Below are positions 9,068-17,493 of a DNA stretch of 64,000 nucleotides, piece by piece (the stretch's first letter is position 1; every line of letters starts with the position of its first letter). The position numbers were made by a program, and so were the translations under genes. A model generated the notes under the pieces. The model worked only from the letters and a program-made list of their open reading frames with translations, was not told the DNA's origin and made no database searches. Source of the stretch: Peptoniphilus sp. (GTDB taxonomy: Bacteria > Bacillota > Clostridia > Tissierellales > Peptoniphilaceae). The stretch covers positions 1-64,000 of the forward strand of contig JASBZH010000001.1 in the NCBI GenBank assembly GCA_029983555.1, written 5' to 3'.

Positions 9068-9867
9068 TATATCACCTCTATGATATTAGTTAATAAATCA
9101 GAAAATTTTCCTGCAACTTCTTTTCCAACTTGAACTACTTCGGCATGATCTAGCGGTTTATCCAAAACACCAGTCCCCATATTTGTAATAGTTGATATTC
9201 CCAATACTTTTATTCCTCTGTGTCTTGCTACAATCACTTCAGGAACAGTACTCATTCCAGCAGCATCTGCTCCAATTGCTCTTGCCATTCTTATTTCTGC
9301 TGCAGTCTCATAATTTGGCCCTGTAAAGTAAATATAAACTCCTTTTTGCAATTTTAGATTTAATTTACTTGCGGCATCCTCAGCACGAGATATTAAATCT
9401 TTATCATAACAATTTGTCATGTCTAAAAATCTTGGACCTTTAGTATCATCGTTTGGTCCAATTAAAGGATTTCTACCAGTGATATTAATGTGATCAGTTA
9501 TAAGCATTAAATCTCCCGCTTTAAAATCAGTATTAATTCCACCAGCGGCATTTGTCACAATTAAATTTTCTATTCCAATTTCAGCAAGAACTTTAATCGG
9601 AAAAACGACATCCTTCATGTCGTAGCCTTCATAAAAGTGAATTCTACCTTTCATAGCTACTATATCTTTGCCATTAATTTTTCCAAATATTAATTTTCCG
9701 TCGTGTCCGCTAACTGTAGATATTGGAAAATTTGGTATATCTTTGTAAGCAAGTTCAATTTTATCTTCAATTTTATCTGCAAAATCGCCTAATCCTGATC
9801 CAAGAACTATTCCAATTTTCGGTGTAATTTTAATTTTTGATCTTATATATTCTATAGTTTCGTTCAT
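9067..9867 (-). CDS. punA: purine-nucleoside phosphorylase
   Basis: A trimeric-class (PNP-I/PunA) enzyme of 266 residues that phosphorolyses guanosine and inosine (and deoxy forms) to base and ribose 1-phosphate. Visible motifs are GSGLGDF at 23-29, H55 in SGHDGKL, GRIHFYEGY at 74-82, VTNAAGG at 104-110, the purine-binding GPNYETAAE near 183-191 with E191, and TNMG with N229. It overlaps nudF by four bases (ATGA) and pdp by one. This supports a small salvage module inside the larger operon. Confidence 0.95.
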   Translation of the reverse strand: MNETIEYIRSKIKITPKIGIVLGSGLGDFADKIEDKIELAYKDIPNFPISTVSGHDGKLIFGKINGKDIVAMKGRIHFYEGYDMKDVVFPIKVLAEIGIENLIVTNAAGGINTDFKAGDLMLITDHINITGRNPLIGPNDDTKGPRFLDMTNCYDKDLISRAEDAASKLNLKLQKGVYIYFTGPNYETAAEIRMARAIGADAAGMSTVPEVIVARHRGIKVLGISTITNMGTGVLDKPLDHAEVVQVGKEVAGKFSDLLTNIIEVI

Positions 9868-10403
9868 TTTTTTCTCCTAAGTTGATTATAAAGAAGTATA
9901 CCTGTTATAGATTTTGAATCTATTATTTCGCCAAGTTCAATCATTTTTAATGCTTCATCAAATTTAACTTTTTCTACTTTAATATCTTCAAATTCATCAA
10001 AATTTTGTTTGCCAACTGAAAGATCGTCTGCAAAAAATATATAAATTCTCTCATCACAAAATCCTGGGGTAGAGTACATTTCTAAAACATAATCACAGGT
10101 ATTTGCTTTATATCCTGTTTCTTCTTCAAGTTCTCTTAAACAAGCCTTTGCTGGTTCTTCTTCAAATTCAATCATACCAGCTGGCAGTTCTATTAATTCT
10201 TTATCTACAGCTTTTCGAAACTGCTTAACTAAAAGTATCTCGTCATCTGGAGTTATAGCAACTACGGCTACACTCGATCCTCTTTCGACAATCTCTCTTT
10301 TAGTATATTTTTGACCGTCCATTTCAACTGTGTCCACTCTTAATTTTAGAATTTTTCCGTCAAAAATTTTATTCGAACTCATAGTTCTTTCGTGCTTACT
10401 CAT
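9864..10403 (-). CDS. nudF: NUDIX hydrolase, ADP-ribose pyrophosphatase type
   Basis: A 179-residue NUDIX enzyme resembling ADP-ribose pyrophosphatases, which cleave ADP-ribose to AMP and ribose 5-phosphate. The 23-residue Nudix box (GX5EX7REUXEEXGU) is complete at about residues 76-98, with the REL-EEE core, preceded by LIELPAG as in the ADPRase family. The ATG at 10403 is selected because GGAG lies 9 bases upstream and it starts just after the recN stop; an in-frame TTG at 10418 lies inside recN. Substrate specificity is inferred from family resemblance. Confidence 0.88.
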   Translation of the reverse strand: MSKHERTMSSNKIFDGKILKLRVDTVEMDGQKYTKREIVERGSSVAVVAITPDDEILLVKQFRKAVDKELIELPAGMIEFEEEPAKACLRELEEETGYKANTCDYVLEMYSTPGFCDERIYIFFADDLSVGKQNFDEFEDIKVEKVKFDEALKMIELGEIIDSKSITGILLYNQLRRKK

Positions 10404-10404
10404 T

Positions 10405-12069
10405 CTATTCATCTCCAATCATTTCTTTAGCTGTAGCTAGTGTATATTCACTAATCTTTTCTCCACCAATTAAACGAGCAAGTTCATCTACCCTATCTTC
10501 ATCATTTAGTTTAGTTATTGTAGATATAGTCGTATCACTTAGTGTATCTTTATTAATTAAAAAGTGTGTGTCAGCTAAAGCAACTATTTGTGGAAGGTGA
10601 GAAATTACGATAATTTGTCTTCCCTTAGATAAATTTTTTATCTTTCTTCCAACAATCTGGGCTGTTTTACCACTTATACCCGTATCTATTTCATCAAAAA
10701 CGAGTGTAGGTATGTTGTCTTTTTTAGCAATTATACTTTTAAAACCAAGCATAATTCTACTCATCTCACCGCCTGAGGCAACTTTTGACATTGGCATTAA
10801 TTCTTGCCCCTTATTAGGTGAAATCAAAAACTCAATTTTATCAATTCCATCATGTCCCAGTTCTTTTTCTTTAATATTTATTTTAAACTTCGCATTTGGA
10901 ATATTTAACTCTTTAATTTCCTTAGTAATATTATCTTGAACTAAATTTGCAGTCTCTTTTCTATTTTTTGAAATAACTTTAGCAATTTCAATTGCCTTAT
11001 ATTCCAGTGATTTAATTTTATCACTTAATACTTTCAGATTCTTCTCAAAATTTTTAAGAAATTCAAGGCGCTCGTAAGTTTTTTCATAAAACTCGTTAAT
11101 TTCTTTTATTGTATTTCCATACTTTGTTTTAATAGTGTTTACTAGATCTATTCTGGATTGTAAGAAGTTTAACTTTTCTTCATCCACTTCCATAGACTCA
11201 ATATATGAATCCAAATTTTTTGATATATCAGAAATTCTATACCTAATATCCTCTAACTCATCTTCTATATATTTGATATCTTTGTTGTATTTTGAAACTT
11301 CTGTAATATTTAAAATAACTTTATCCAATATATCTTCTATATTTGCGCTATCGTAAGAACTATCAATTATAGATTTTGCCTCTGTAAGTTTAGTTATAGT
11401 ATTAGTCATATTGCTAAACTTATTAAAGTCCTCTGTAAGCTCACTTTCATCATATTCTGTCAAATTAGCTTCATCAATTTCGTTAATTTGATATTCTAAA
11501 AGATCAATTTCTCTTTCCTTATTTGTCTCCAAATTACTTTTATCTTGATATTCTTTTTTTAATGAATCAATATCACTGACAACTTTGTCTAATTCTTTTA
11601 ATAATTCTTTGTGCTTGTCTCCAGAAAAATCATCAATTAGCTTTAACTGATTCTTATTGTCCATTAGTGAAATTGTCTCATGTTGTGCAAAAATATCAAT
11701 AAGTTTAATCGCAATCTTAGATAAAACTTGAGTAGTTATTGCCCTGTTATTAATTCGAGTAATTGTAGGTCCATTTCTCTGAATTTTTTTTGAAACAACA
11801 ATAAGCTCGCCAATTTCAAGGCCGTAATCTTTTAAAGTTTTTTTAATATCGTCGCTATAACAAGAAAAAATAGCCTCGATAAATGCGTAGTCTTCACCAT
11901 GTTTAATAATATCTTTATTAGCTCTTGCTCCTAAAACTAAACCTAGAGAATCTATAATTATAGACTTACCAGAACCAGTTTCACCAGTTAGTACATTTAA
12001 ACCTCTGTCAAATTCGATTTTCATATTTTCAATTATAGCAAAATTTTCAATATTTAATTCAAGTAACAT
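10405..12069 (-). CDS. recN: DNA repair protein RecN
   Basis: RecN is an SMC-like ATPase that acts early in double-strand-break repair. The 554-residue protein has the N-terminal Walker A GETGSGKS at 29-36, a long central coiled coil (about residues 155-375), the ABC signature VASGGEMSRIML near 430, and Walker B LVFDEIDTGISG near 460. The length is typical. It lies between tlyA and nudF in a long operon. In many Firmicutes argR stands between tlyA and recN, but it is not present here. Confidence 0.96.
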   Translation of the reverse strand: MLLELNIENFAIIENMKIEFDRGLNVLTGETGSGKSIIIDSLGLVLGARANKDIIKHGEDYAFIEAIFSCYSDDIKKTLKDYGLEIGELIVVSKKIQRNGPTITRINNRAITTQVLSKIAIKLIDIFAQHETISLMDNKNQLKLIDDFSGDKHKELLKELDKVVSDIDSLKKEYQDKSNLETNKEREIDLLEYQINEIDEANLTEYDESELTEDFNKFSNMTNTITKLTEAKSIIDSSYDSANIEDILDKVILNITEVSKYNKDIKYIEDELEDIRYRISDISKNLDSYIESMEVDEEKLNFLQSRIDLVNTIKTKYGNTIKEINEFYEKTYERLEFLKNFEKNLKVLSDKIKSLEYKAIEIAKVISKNRKETANLVQDNITKEIKELNIPNAKFKINIKEKELGHDGIDKIEFLISPNKGQELMPMSKVASGGEMSRIMLGFKSIIAKKDNIPTLVFDEIDTGISGKTAQIVGRKIKNLSKGRQIIVISHLPQIVALADTHFLINKDTLSDTTISTITKLNDEDRVDELARLIGGEKISEYTLATAKEMIGDE

Positions 12070-12076
12070 AAATCAC

Positions 12077-12877
12077 CTATTTATTTAATTTCTCATAAGC
12101 TGAATCTATTATATCATCAGGATTAAAGACGAATGTATCACTTCCGTAATTTTTTATGTAAATTAAAAATTCAATATTGCCATTTGTACCCTTAATTGGA
12201 GAGTAAGTGACATCAACGATATTTAGTTTTAAATCTTTAGCTAAGTTATAGATTTTTTCCAAAACTTCAATATGTACACTTCTATCTCTAACTATACCCC
12301 CTTTACCTACTTTTTCTTTGCCCGCTTCAAATTGTGGCTTAACAAGAGCTACAATACTTGAATTATCAGACATAAGTTTCTGTGCCACTGGCAATACAAG
12401 TTCTAGTGAAATAAAAGAGACATCTATAGATATAAAGTCTATTGGCTCCTTAATTAAATCAAAATCTAGATAGCGAATATTAGTTTTTTCCATAGAAATA
12501 ACTCTATCGTCTATTCTTAGCTTATAATCAAGTTGATTATAACCCACATCAATTGCATAAACTTTTTTAGCACCATACTTTAACATACATTCTGTAAATC
12601 CACCAGTAGAAGCACCAATGTCGACGCAATATTTATCATCTAGACTAATAGAGTGTTTTTTTATCATCTTTTCTAATTTATGACCACCACGGGATACAAA
12701 ACTATCTTCCAAACCTTTAACTTTAAAAGTCACATCTTCTTTTAGTTGCTCGCCAGGCTTATCTATCCTCTGAGTCCCTACAAAAACTTTACCTTCCATG
12801 ATAAATCTCTTGGCTTTTTCTCTTGAATCTATGACACCTTGTTCAACTAACAAAACATCAGCTCTTTTTTTTGCCAT
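12077..12877 (-). CDS. tlyA: TlyA-family rRNA 2'-O-methyltransferase (hemolysin A homologue)
   Basis: A 266-residue protein with an N-terminal S4 domain (residues 1-60, opening MAKKRADVLLVEQG) followed by an FtsJ-like SAM methyltransferase domain with the SAM motif DIGASTGGFTECML near residue 85. TlyA enzymes 2'-O-methylate cytidines in 16S and/or 23S rRNA; which sites this one uses is unknown, and the hemolysin label is historical. It starts right at the ispA stop with GGAGAT upstream. In related genomes dxs often separates ispA from tlyA; here they are adjacent. Confidence 0.92.
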   Translation of the reverse strand: MAKKRADVLLVEQGVIDSREKAKRFIMEGKVFVGTQRIDKPGEQLKEDVTFKVKGLEDSFVSRGGHKLEKMIKKHSISLDDKYCVDIGASTGGFTECMLKYGAKKVYAIDVGYNQLDYKLRIDDRVISMEKTNIRYLDFDLIKEPIDFISIDVSFISLELVLPVAQKLMSDNSSIVALVKPQFEAGKEKVGKGGIVRDRSVHIEVLEKIYNLAKDLKLNIVDVTYSPIKGTNGNIEFLIYIKNYGSDTFVFNPDDIIDSAYEKLNK

Positions 12878-13737
12878 TAGTATCTCCTGTCAATCAAACT
12901 GTATACAAAATCTTTCAAAATATTTTCATTGAATTCTAAATCTTCAATGGCTCTAAATCCACTTTCAGTAATCTCCTGAATTTCACTTAGAAGTTTGTCT
13001 TTATCTTCAAACAAAAGCATATTTACTTCATTGCTTTCTGGATCAGAATTTTCATCTAAAATATCATCTTCATATTGATAAGCAAGCCCTATCAAACTGG
13101 AAAAACTCTTTAACTTAGATAAAATATCAACATCAACACCAGCAATAATTCCGCCAATTACAATGGAAGCTTCTATGAGTGCACCAGTTTTTAATCTATA
13201 CATATTTTCACATATATCTTTACTATAATCATCGATATTTAGCTCTATATCTATAGATTGTCCACCAACCATTCCATTTACTCCAGAAGAATTAAAAAGA
13301 TATTTCATCGCCTTTATTCCTTTTTTTATATCATTAATATCATCCAGTGAATCCAAATGCTTCGCTATAAGTTCAGAGGCCATATTAAGTAGTCCATCTC
13401 CTGCCAAGATAGCTATTGCCTCTGTATAAACTTTGTGATTAGTTGGTTTGCCACGCCTAAGATCATCGTTATCCATTGCTGGCAAATCATCATGTATCAA
13501 TGAATAAGTATGAATAGATTCGATAGATGCAGCAAAAGGCATTATTTCGTCAAGATTTGGCTCATCACAAAATTCTAGATATGTCAATATACAAAGCAAA
13601 GGTCTAATTCTTTTTCCTCCAGAAAAAAGAGAATACTTCATGGATTCCAAAACTTTCTCTTGATTGTTTTGTTCATAATCTAGGGCAGAGTTTAAATATT
13701 CATTAAATTTTTCTGTTAAAACTTTAATATCTATCAT
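12877..13737 (-). CDS. ispA: polyprenyl diphosphate synthase (geranyl/farnesyl type)
   Basis: A 286-residue short-chain trans-prenyltransferase that condenses IPP with DMAPP/GPP to make farnesyl diphosphate, the precursor of undecaprenyl phosphate. The first aspartate-rich motif DDLPAMDND begins at residue 83 with DDLRRGKPTNHK after it, and the second is YEDDILD near 216-222. GGKRIRP at 40-46 binds IPP. It overlaps xseB and adjoins tlyA as in other Firmicutes. Its substrates would come from the MEP pathway, consistent with ispH at the far end of the window. Confidence 0.93.
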   Translation of the reverse strand: MIDIKVLTEKFNEYLNSALDYEQNNQEKVLESMKYSLFSGGKRIRPLLCILTYLEFCDEPNLDEIMPFAASIESIHTYSLIHDDLPAMDNDDLRRGKPTNHKVYTEAIAILAGDGLLNMASELIAKHLDSLDDINDIKKGIKAMKYLFNSSGVNGMVGGQSIDIELNIDDYSKDICENMYRLKTGALIEASIVIGGIIAGVDVDILSKLKSFSSLIGLAYQYEDDILDENSDPESNEVNMLLFEDKDKLLSEIQEITESGFRAIEDLEFNENILKDFVYSLIDRRY

Positions 13738-13945
13738 CGTGTTTTTCCTTTAATATATCAGAATTTTCGTCAATAATATTTTTTACTCTTCCTTCATACT
13801 CTTTTAAAACATTGGAGCAATATTTATAAAGCTCGATTCCCCTTTCGTATTTATCAATGGACTCTTCCAAAGAAATGTTCTTTGACTCAAGCTCTCTAAT
13901 TATTTGTTCCAACTCCTTAACTGAATCTTCATAATTCTTTTGCAT
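13724..13945 (-). CDS. xseB: exodeoxyribonuclease VII small subunit
   Basis: A 73-residue helical protein matching XseB, the small subunit that packs around the XseA C-terminal helices in exonuclease VII. The signature ELEQIIRELESKNISLEES followed by YERGIELYKYC (about residues 10-45) is characteristic. It begins one base after the xseA stop and overlaps ispA by 14 bases, the conserved xseA-xseB-ispA order. Full length for the family. Confidence 0.93.
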   Translation of the reverse strand: MQKNYEDSVKELEQIIRELESKNISLEESIDKYERGIELYKYCSNVLKEYEGRVKNIIDENSDILKEKHDDRY

Positions 13946-15616
13946 CTAATCACTTCTCATCCTTATATTTTTTACAACTGACTCTACATTTCCATCTTTA
14001 AAAGAAACAGTAAATTCCTCTCCAACTCTTAAATCTTTAGCTGTAGTTATAGTTTTTCCGTCGCCATTTTTAAGTTCAATTTTACTTATTTTATTAAATT
14101 TATCATTTAAATTCATCAAATTATAACTCAGTGCCTTTTTATAATTTTTAAAAATATCATAAATATCTCTATTTAAAGTCCACATGTTTTCTCTATTATT
14201 TGAAATATTTAGTTTAATACTTTTATTTAAATCAAATAGAACTTTATTTAGATGTTTTTCACATTCTTTCATCCTAGATTTTTCAAAATTTAAAACAGAT
14301 TCTATTTTATCTTCAGATAAATTATTTTTAAATGTATCTAATATTTTTTTTGATTTATAAACATCTAAAAGTATATTGTTTTCTCTCAAATTTTTTATAT
14401 TTGAGTGGTTTCTAAATCTATTTTCACGCAAATTGGCAAGCATAAATCTATTTAAATAGTCCAAGCTGTATGATAAATAGCTTTCTGAAAAATTTATCTT
14501 AGATTCGAGATTTTTATTTAAATAGTAATTTTTATTTTTAAGATTTTTAAAAGAACTTTCAATATTTAAATTAAATTTTACTAAATTTATTTTAGATTTA
14601 AAAAGTTCACTTTTACTTGAATTCAATTTTTTTTGAATATCGAAGTCCAACCTTGTTTTTAAGGAATACAATAATCTTTCTTTTTTATTTACTAAGTCAC
14701 TTGGATTTTTACTGGAAAGTTCATTATAAAAGCGTAAATTTAAGTATTTTTCTCTATAGAGTCTTTTATCCATAGAATTAAAAAGATTTGATACTAAGTC
14801 ATTAAGCTCATTTATCAAATCTTTCTTACTTCCTGTAACAAGTTCTGTTGCATTAGTCGGAGTTGAAGCTCTAAGATCAGCCACAAAATCCGATATACAA
14901 AAATCAATTTCATGACCAATTGCAGATATTATAGGAATCTTGGAGGCAAAAATCTCACGAGCAAGATCTTCGTCATTAAAAGCTTGCAAGTCTTCGAAAC
15001 TTCCCCCACCTCTAGTAATAACTATTGTATCAACATTTTTATTTTCGTTAAAAAATTTAATACCCCTTATTACTCCTTCACTCGCAAGTTTACCTTGAAC
15101 AAAACTAGGATACAAAAATACATCTACTAAATTGTTTCTTTTATACAATATATTGAGTACATCCCTAATAGCAGCTCCAGTATCTGAAGTAATTAATCCG
15201 ATTGATTTTGGATACTTTTTGATTTTTTTCTTATATTTCGAATCAAAAAGTCCTTCTGCAGCTAGCTTTTTCTTTAGTTTGAGAAAATCTCTATATAAAT
15301 TTCCTTCACCATTTATCTCAATATCATCTACATAAAAATTAATTTGCCCTTCTTTTTCATATAAAGAAACTACGCCAGTAGCTATAATAGACAATCCTTC
15401 TTCAAGATTAAAATCAAAGTCTATTTTAGAACCATAAACTATAGCATTTATTCTTGCTTTTTCATCTTTTAGAGAAAAGTAAATATTTCCATTAGAGTGC
15501 TTTTTTAAATTAGAAATTTCTCCAATTACATTTATATTTTTAAGCAGGTAGTCCATATCCACTAGTTTTTTAATATAGCTATTTAATTCACTGACCTTTA
15601 TAGCATTTTTTGACAA
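13946..15616 (-). CDS. xseA: exodeoxyribonuclease VII large subunit
   Basis: The catalytic subunit of ExoVII, which degrades single-stranded DNA from both ends. An N-terminal OB domain (residues 1-100) precedes the nuclease core with GLITSDTGAAIRDVLNIL near 140 and VITRGGGSFEDLQAFNDE near 200, followed by IPIISAIGHEID. At 556 residues it is about 100 longer than the usual 400-450; the extra length is in the C-terminal coiled-coil half (about 290-510), rich in Lys, Asn, Leu. The start is TTG at 15616, with GGAG about nine bases upstream, two bases after the nusB stop. Confidence 0.93.
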   Translation of the reverse strand: MSKNAIKVSELNSYIKKLVDMDYLLKNINVIGEISNLKKHSNGNIYFSLKDEKARINAIVYGSKIDFDFNLEEGLSIIATGVVSLYEKEGQINFYVDDIEINGEGNLYRDFLKLKKKLAAEGLFDSKYKKKIKKYPKSIGLITSDTGAAIRDVLNILYKRNNLVDVFLYPSFVQGKLASEGVIRGIKFFNENKNVDTIVITRGGGSFEDLQAFNDEDLAREIFASKIPIISAIGHEIDFCISDFVADLRASTPTNATELVTGSKKDLINELNDLVSNLFNSMDKRLYREKYLNLRFYNELSSKNPSDLVNKKERLLYSLKTRLDFDIQKKLNSSKSELFKSKINLVKFNLNIESSFKNLKNKNYYLNKNLESKINFSESYLSYSLDYLNRFMLANLRENRFRNHSNIKNLRENNILLDVYKSKKILDTFKNNLSEDKIESVLNFEKSRMKECEKHLNKVLFDLNKSIKLNISNNRENMWTLNRDIYDIFKNYKKALSYNLMNLNDKFNKISKIELKNGDGKTITTAKDLRVGEEFTVSFKDGNVESVVKNIRMRSD

Positions 15617-15618
15617 AA

Positions 15619-16017
15619 TTAAAAACTCCTATAAATACTGCCCAAAATTCCATTTACAAATTTTGGAGAATCCTCAGTGCTGTATAATCTTGCAATATCC
15701 ACAGCTTCATTTATTGAAACTTCTGGTGGGATGTCATCTTTAAATAAAAACTCATATACAGCTATTCTCAAAATTTGTCTGTCAACTTTTGCAAGTCTAG
15801 AAACAGTCCATCCTCTTAAATTTTCTTCAATTGTTTTATCTATTTGATCAAGATTTTTAATTAAATCAGGTACAACACGATTAATATAATCGAGCTCGTC
15901 GCCTAAAAAATCATTATTTTGAATAAATAGATCTAAATTTTTATTTGAATAATCGTTGCAAGCTTCCATCGCATACAATAGTTGCATTGCTCCGATTCGC
16001 GCATTTTTCCTACTCAT
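15619..16017 (-). CDS. nusB: transcription antitermination factor NusB
   Basis: A 132-residue all-helical NusB, which with NusE (S10) binds boxA RNA during rRNA antitermination. MSRKNARIGAMQLLYAMEA opens the protein, RQILRIAVYEFLF lies near residue 80, and the conserved INEAVDIARLYSTEDSPKFVNGILG forms the C-terminus. It follows the Asp23-family gene by eight bases and precedes xseA, the standard yqhY-nusB-xseA order. Confidence 0.95.
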   Translation of the reverse strand: MSRKNARIGAMQLLYAMEACNDYSNKNLDLFIQNNDFLGDELDYINRVVPDLIKNLDQIDKTIEENLRGWTVSRLAKVDRQILRIAVYEFLFKDDIPPEVSINEAVDIARLYSTEDSPKFVNGILGSIYRSF

Positions 16018-16025
16018 TTTAATAA

Positions 16026-16394
16026 TTATTCTTGAGTTTTAACTGCAATACCGTTTATATGAACATTAATTTCAACAACATCAAAATCAGTCATATTTTC
16101 TATTGCTTCTTTAACAGTTTTTTGAACTCTTTCACTTAGTTCTAAAACCTTAACTCCATATTCTATAGTTATATATATATCAACTACAGTCTGTCTTTCA
16201 CCTATATTTACTTTCACACCTCTGTTGATATTTTTTGTATTTAAAATATCAGACATTTGTGATTTGAAATTTGTTGAAACTTTTACAACGCCTTCAACAT
16301 TTTCAGCGGCAACAGTAGCTATAGTTGCAATAACATCATCTGAAATTTTTATTTTTCCTTCTGTTATATCTTTATCTATTAAATAATTATCCAC
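16026..16394 (-). CDS. Asp23/Gls24 family protein (YqhY-like)
   Basis: A 122-residue member of the Asp23/Gls24 family, in the genomic position of Bacillus yqhY directly upstream of nusB. The family core is seen as ISDDVIATIATVAAENVEGVVKV near residue 20, a central VNIGERQTVVDIYITIEYG, and a C-terminal VVEINVHINGIAV. In Bacillus, YqhY is linked to fatty-acid synthesis and is encoded after accB-accC; those genes are not here. The start is GTG at 16394 with GGAGGT six bases upstream. A promoter just upstream makes it the first gene of the long operon. Confidence 0.88.
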   Translation of the reverse strand: MDNYLIDKDITEGKIKISDDVIATIATVAAENVEGVVKVSTNFKSQMSDILNTKNINRGVKVNIGERQTVVDIYITIEYGVKVLELSERVQKTVKEAIENMTDFDVVEINVHINGIAVKTQE

Positions 16395-16421
16395 AATGAC
16401 ACCTCCAGATTTAATAAAATA

Positions 16422-16450
16422 ATTATATCAAATTGTGTGTTTTTTATCAA
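16422..16450 (-). promoter_or_regulatory. sigma-A-type promoter for the yqhY-nusB-xseAB operon
   Basis: On the minus strand TTGATA (16445-16450), a 17-base spacer, and a perfect TATAAT (16422-16427) precede the GTG start at 16394. This is one of the best promoter matches in the window and probably drives the run of genes down to 3461. Confidence 0.75.
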
Positions 16451-16545
16451 TTTAATGTGTCTTTAAGAAGTTTAGATGCTTTTAATTTATTTGTTTTTGA
16501 TAATTTTTGTGGAGAATTTTAAAATATAAATATTTTATGCAAAAT

Positions 16546-16568
16546 AAAAAGCCCATGTTGGGCTTTTT
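16546..16568 (-). terminator. rho-independent terminator of the maf-to-CD1247 operon
   Basis: AAAAAGCCC, a five-base loop ATGTT, and GGGCTTTTT form a perfect hairpin ending in T on both strands, nine bases after the stop of the acidic protein gene. The remaining bases up to 16394 hold only the divergent-side promoter and ribosome site of the next operon. Confidence 0.88.
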
Positions 16569-16577
16569 AATTAATGA

Positions 16578-16904
16578 TTATTCTTCTATATCATTATCGT
16601 CTTCTAATTCTTCATCAAAAATATCTAGGCCATCAAACTCAAAGTCATCATCGTCGTCATATATATCATCATAAATATCAAAATCATCATCCTCGTAAAC
16701 ATAATCTTCAAGGTCAGATAAATCTTCTTCTATGATATCTACATATTCTTCAATATCTTCGCGATACTCAACCATTTCATCAATAACATCTTCTACGATG
16801 TCAATAAGTTCACTAAGAAGCTTTCCCTCATTAGTAGAAGTGTCAAGATCATAACCATCTGCAAGTCCCTTTAAGTAAGATATTCTCTTTAATAAATATT
16901 CCAT
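16578..16904 (-). CDS. CD1247 N-terminal-domain family protein (acidic tail)
   Basis: A 108-residue, extremely acidic protein. Its N-terminal part (MEYLLKRISYLKGLADGYD, then EGKLLSELIDIVEDVIDEM and YVDIIEEDLSDLEDYVYE) matches a clostridial family of unknown function named after C. difficile CD1247, helical and probably coiled-coil. The last 45 residues are almost only Asp, Glu, Tyr and Phe. The ATG at 16904 is preferred to 16916 because GGAGG lies between them, five bases upstream. It follows efp closely and is the last gene before a strong terminator. No function can be assigned. Confidence 0.78.
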   Translation of the reverse strand: MEYLLKRISYLKGLADGYDLDTSTNEGKLLSELIDIVEDVIDEMVEYREDIEEYVDIIEEDLSDLEDYVYEDDDFDIYDDIYDDDDDFEFDGLDIFDEELEDDNDIEE

Positions 16905-16926
16905 AAAATCCTCCATGCACTAGAGC

Positions 16927-17484
16927 TTATACTCTTGACATATATTCTCCAGTTCTTGTATCAATTCTAATTACATCTGATATATTTATGAAAAGAGGTA
17001 CATTTAATACAAAACCTGTTTCCACTTTAGCTGGTTTAGATCCACCACTTGATGTATCTCCTTTAACGCCAGGTTCAGTTTCAACAACCTCTAATTCAAC
17101 AAAGTTTGGTGCAGTAACTCTAAACGGTTTTCCCTTATAGAAATTAATAGTTGCCATATCATTTTCTTTAATATAGTTAAGAGCTTCTTCAACCATATCT
17201 TTTTCTAGTGGAATTTGTTCGTAGCTTTCTTGGTCCATAAAGTAATATAACGCTCCATCTGAATATAGATATTGCATTTCTTTATTTTCTATAATAACTC
17301 TTTCAAATTTTTCTGATGGATTGAAAGTCATATCTTTTATTCCACCATTTAAAACTGATTTTATTTTTGTTCTTACGAAAGCAGCACCCTTACCTGGTTT
17401 AACGTGTTGGAAGTCTAATACTTCATAAACGTCACCATCCCATTCAAATGTAAGTCCCTTTCTTAAATCTCCTGCTGTAATCAT
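16927..17484 (-). CDS. efp: elongation factor P
   Basis: EF-P enters the ribosomal E site to relieve stalling at polyproline stretches. The 185-residue protein shows the three beta-barrel domains, with the N-terminal loop [14 protein letters not shown] carrying the modifiable Lys at about 32, and the C-terminal [14 protein letters not shown]. An AGGAGGT site precedes the ATG. It sits after the pilin-like cluster and before the CD1247-family gene. No obvious EF-P modification genes (epmA or ymfI type) are in the window. Confidence 0.96.
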   Translation of the reverse strand: MITAGDLRKGLTFEWDGDVYEVLDFQHVKPGKGAAFVRTKIKSVLNGGIKDMTFNPSEKFERVIIENKEMQYLYSDGALYYFMDQESYEQIPLEKDMVEEALNYIKENDMATINFYKGKPFRVTAPNFVELEVVETEPGVKGDTSSGGSKPAKVETGFVLNVPLFINISDVIRIDTRTGEYMSRV

Positions 17485-17493
17485 ATAAACCTC

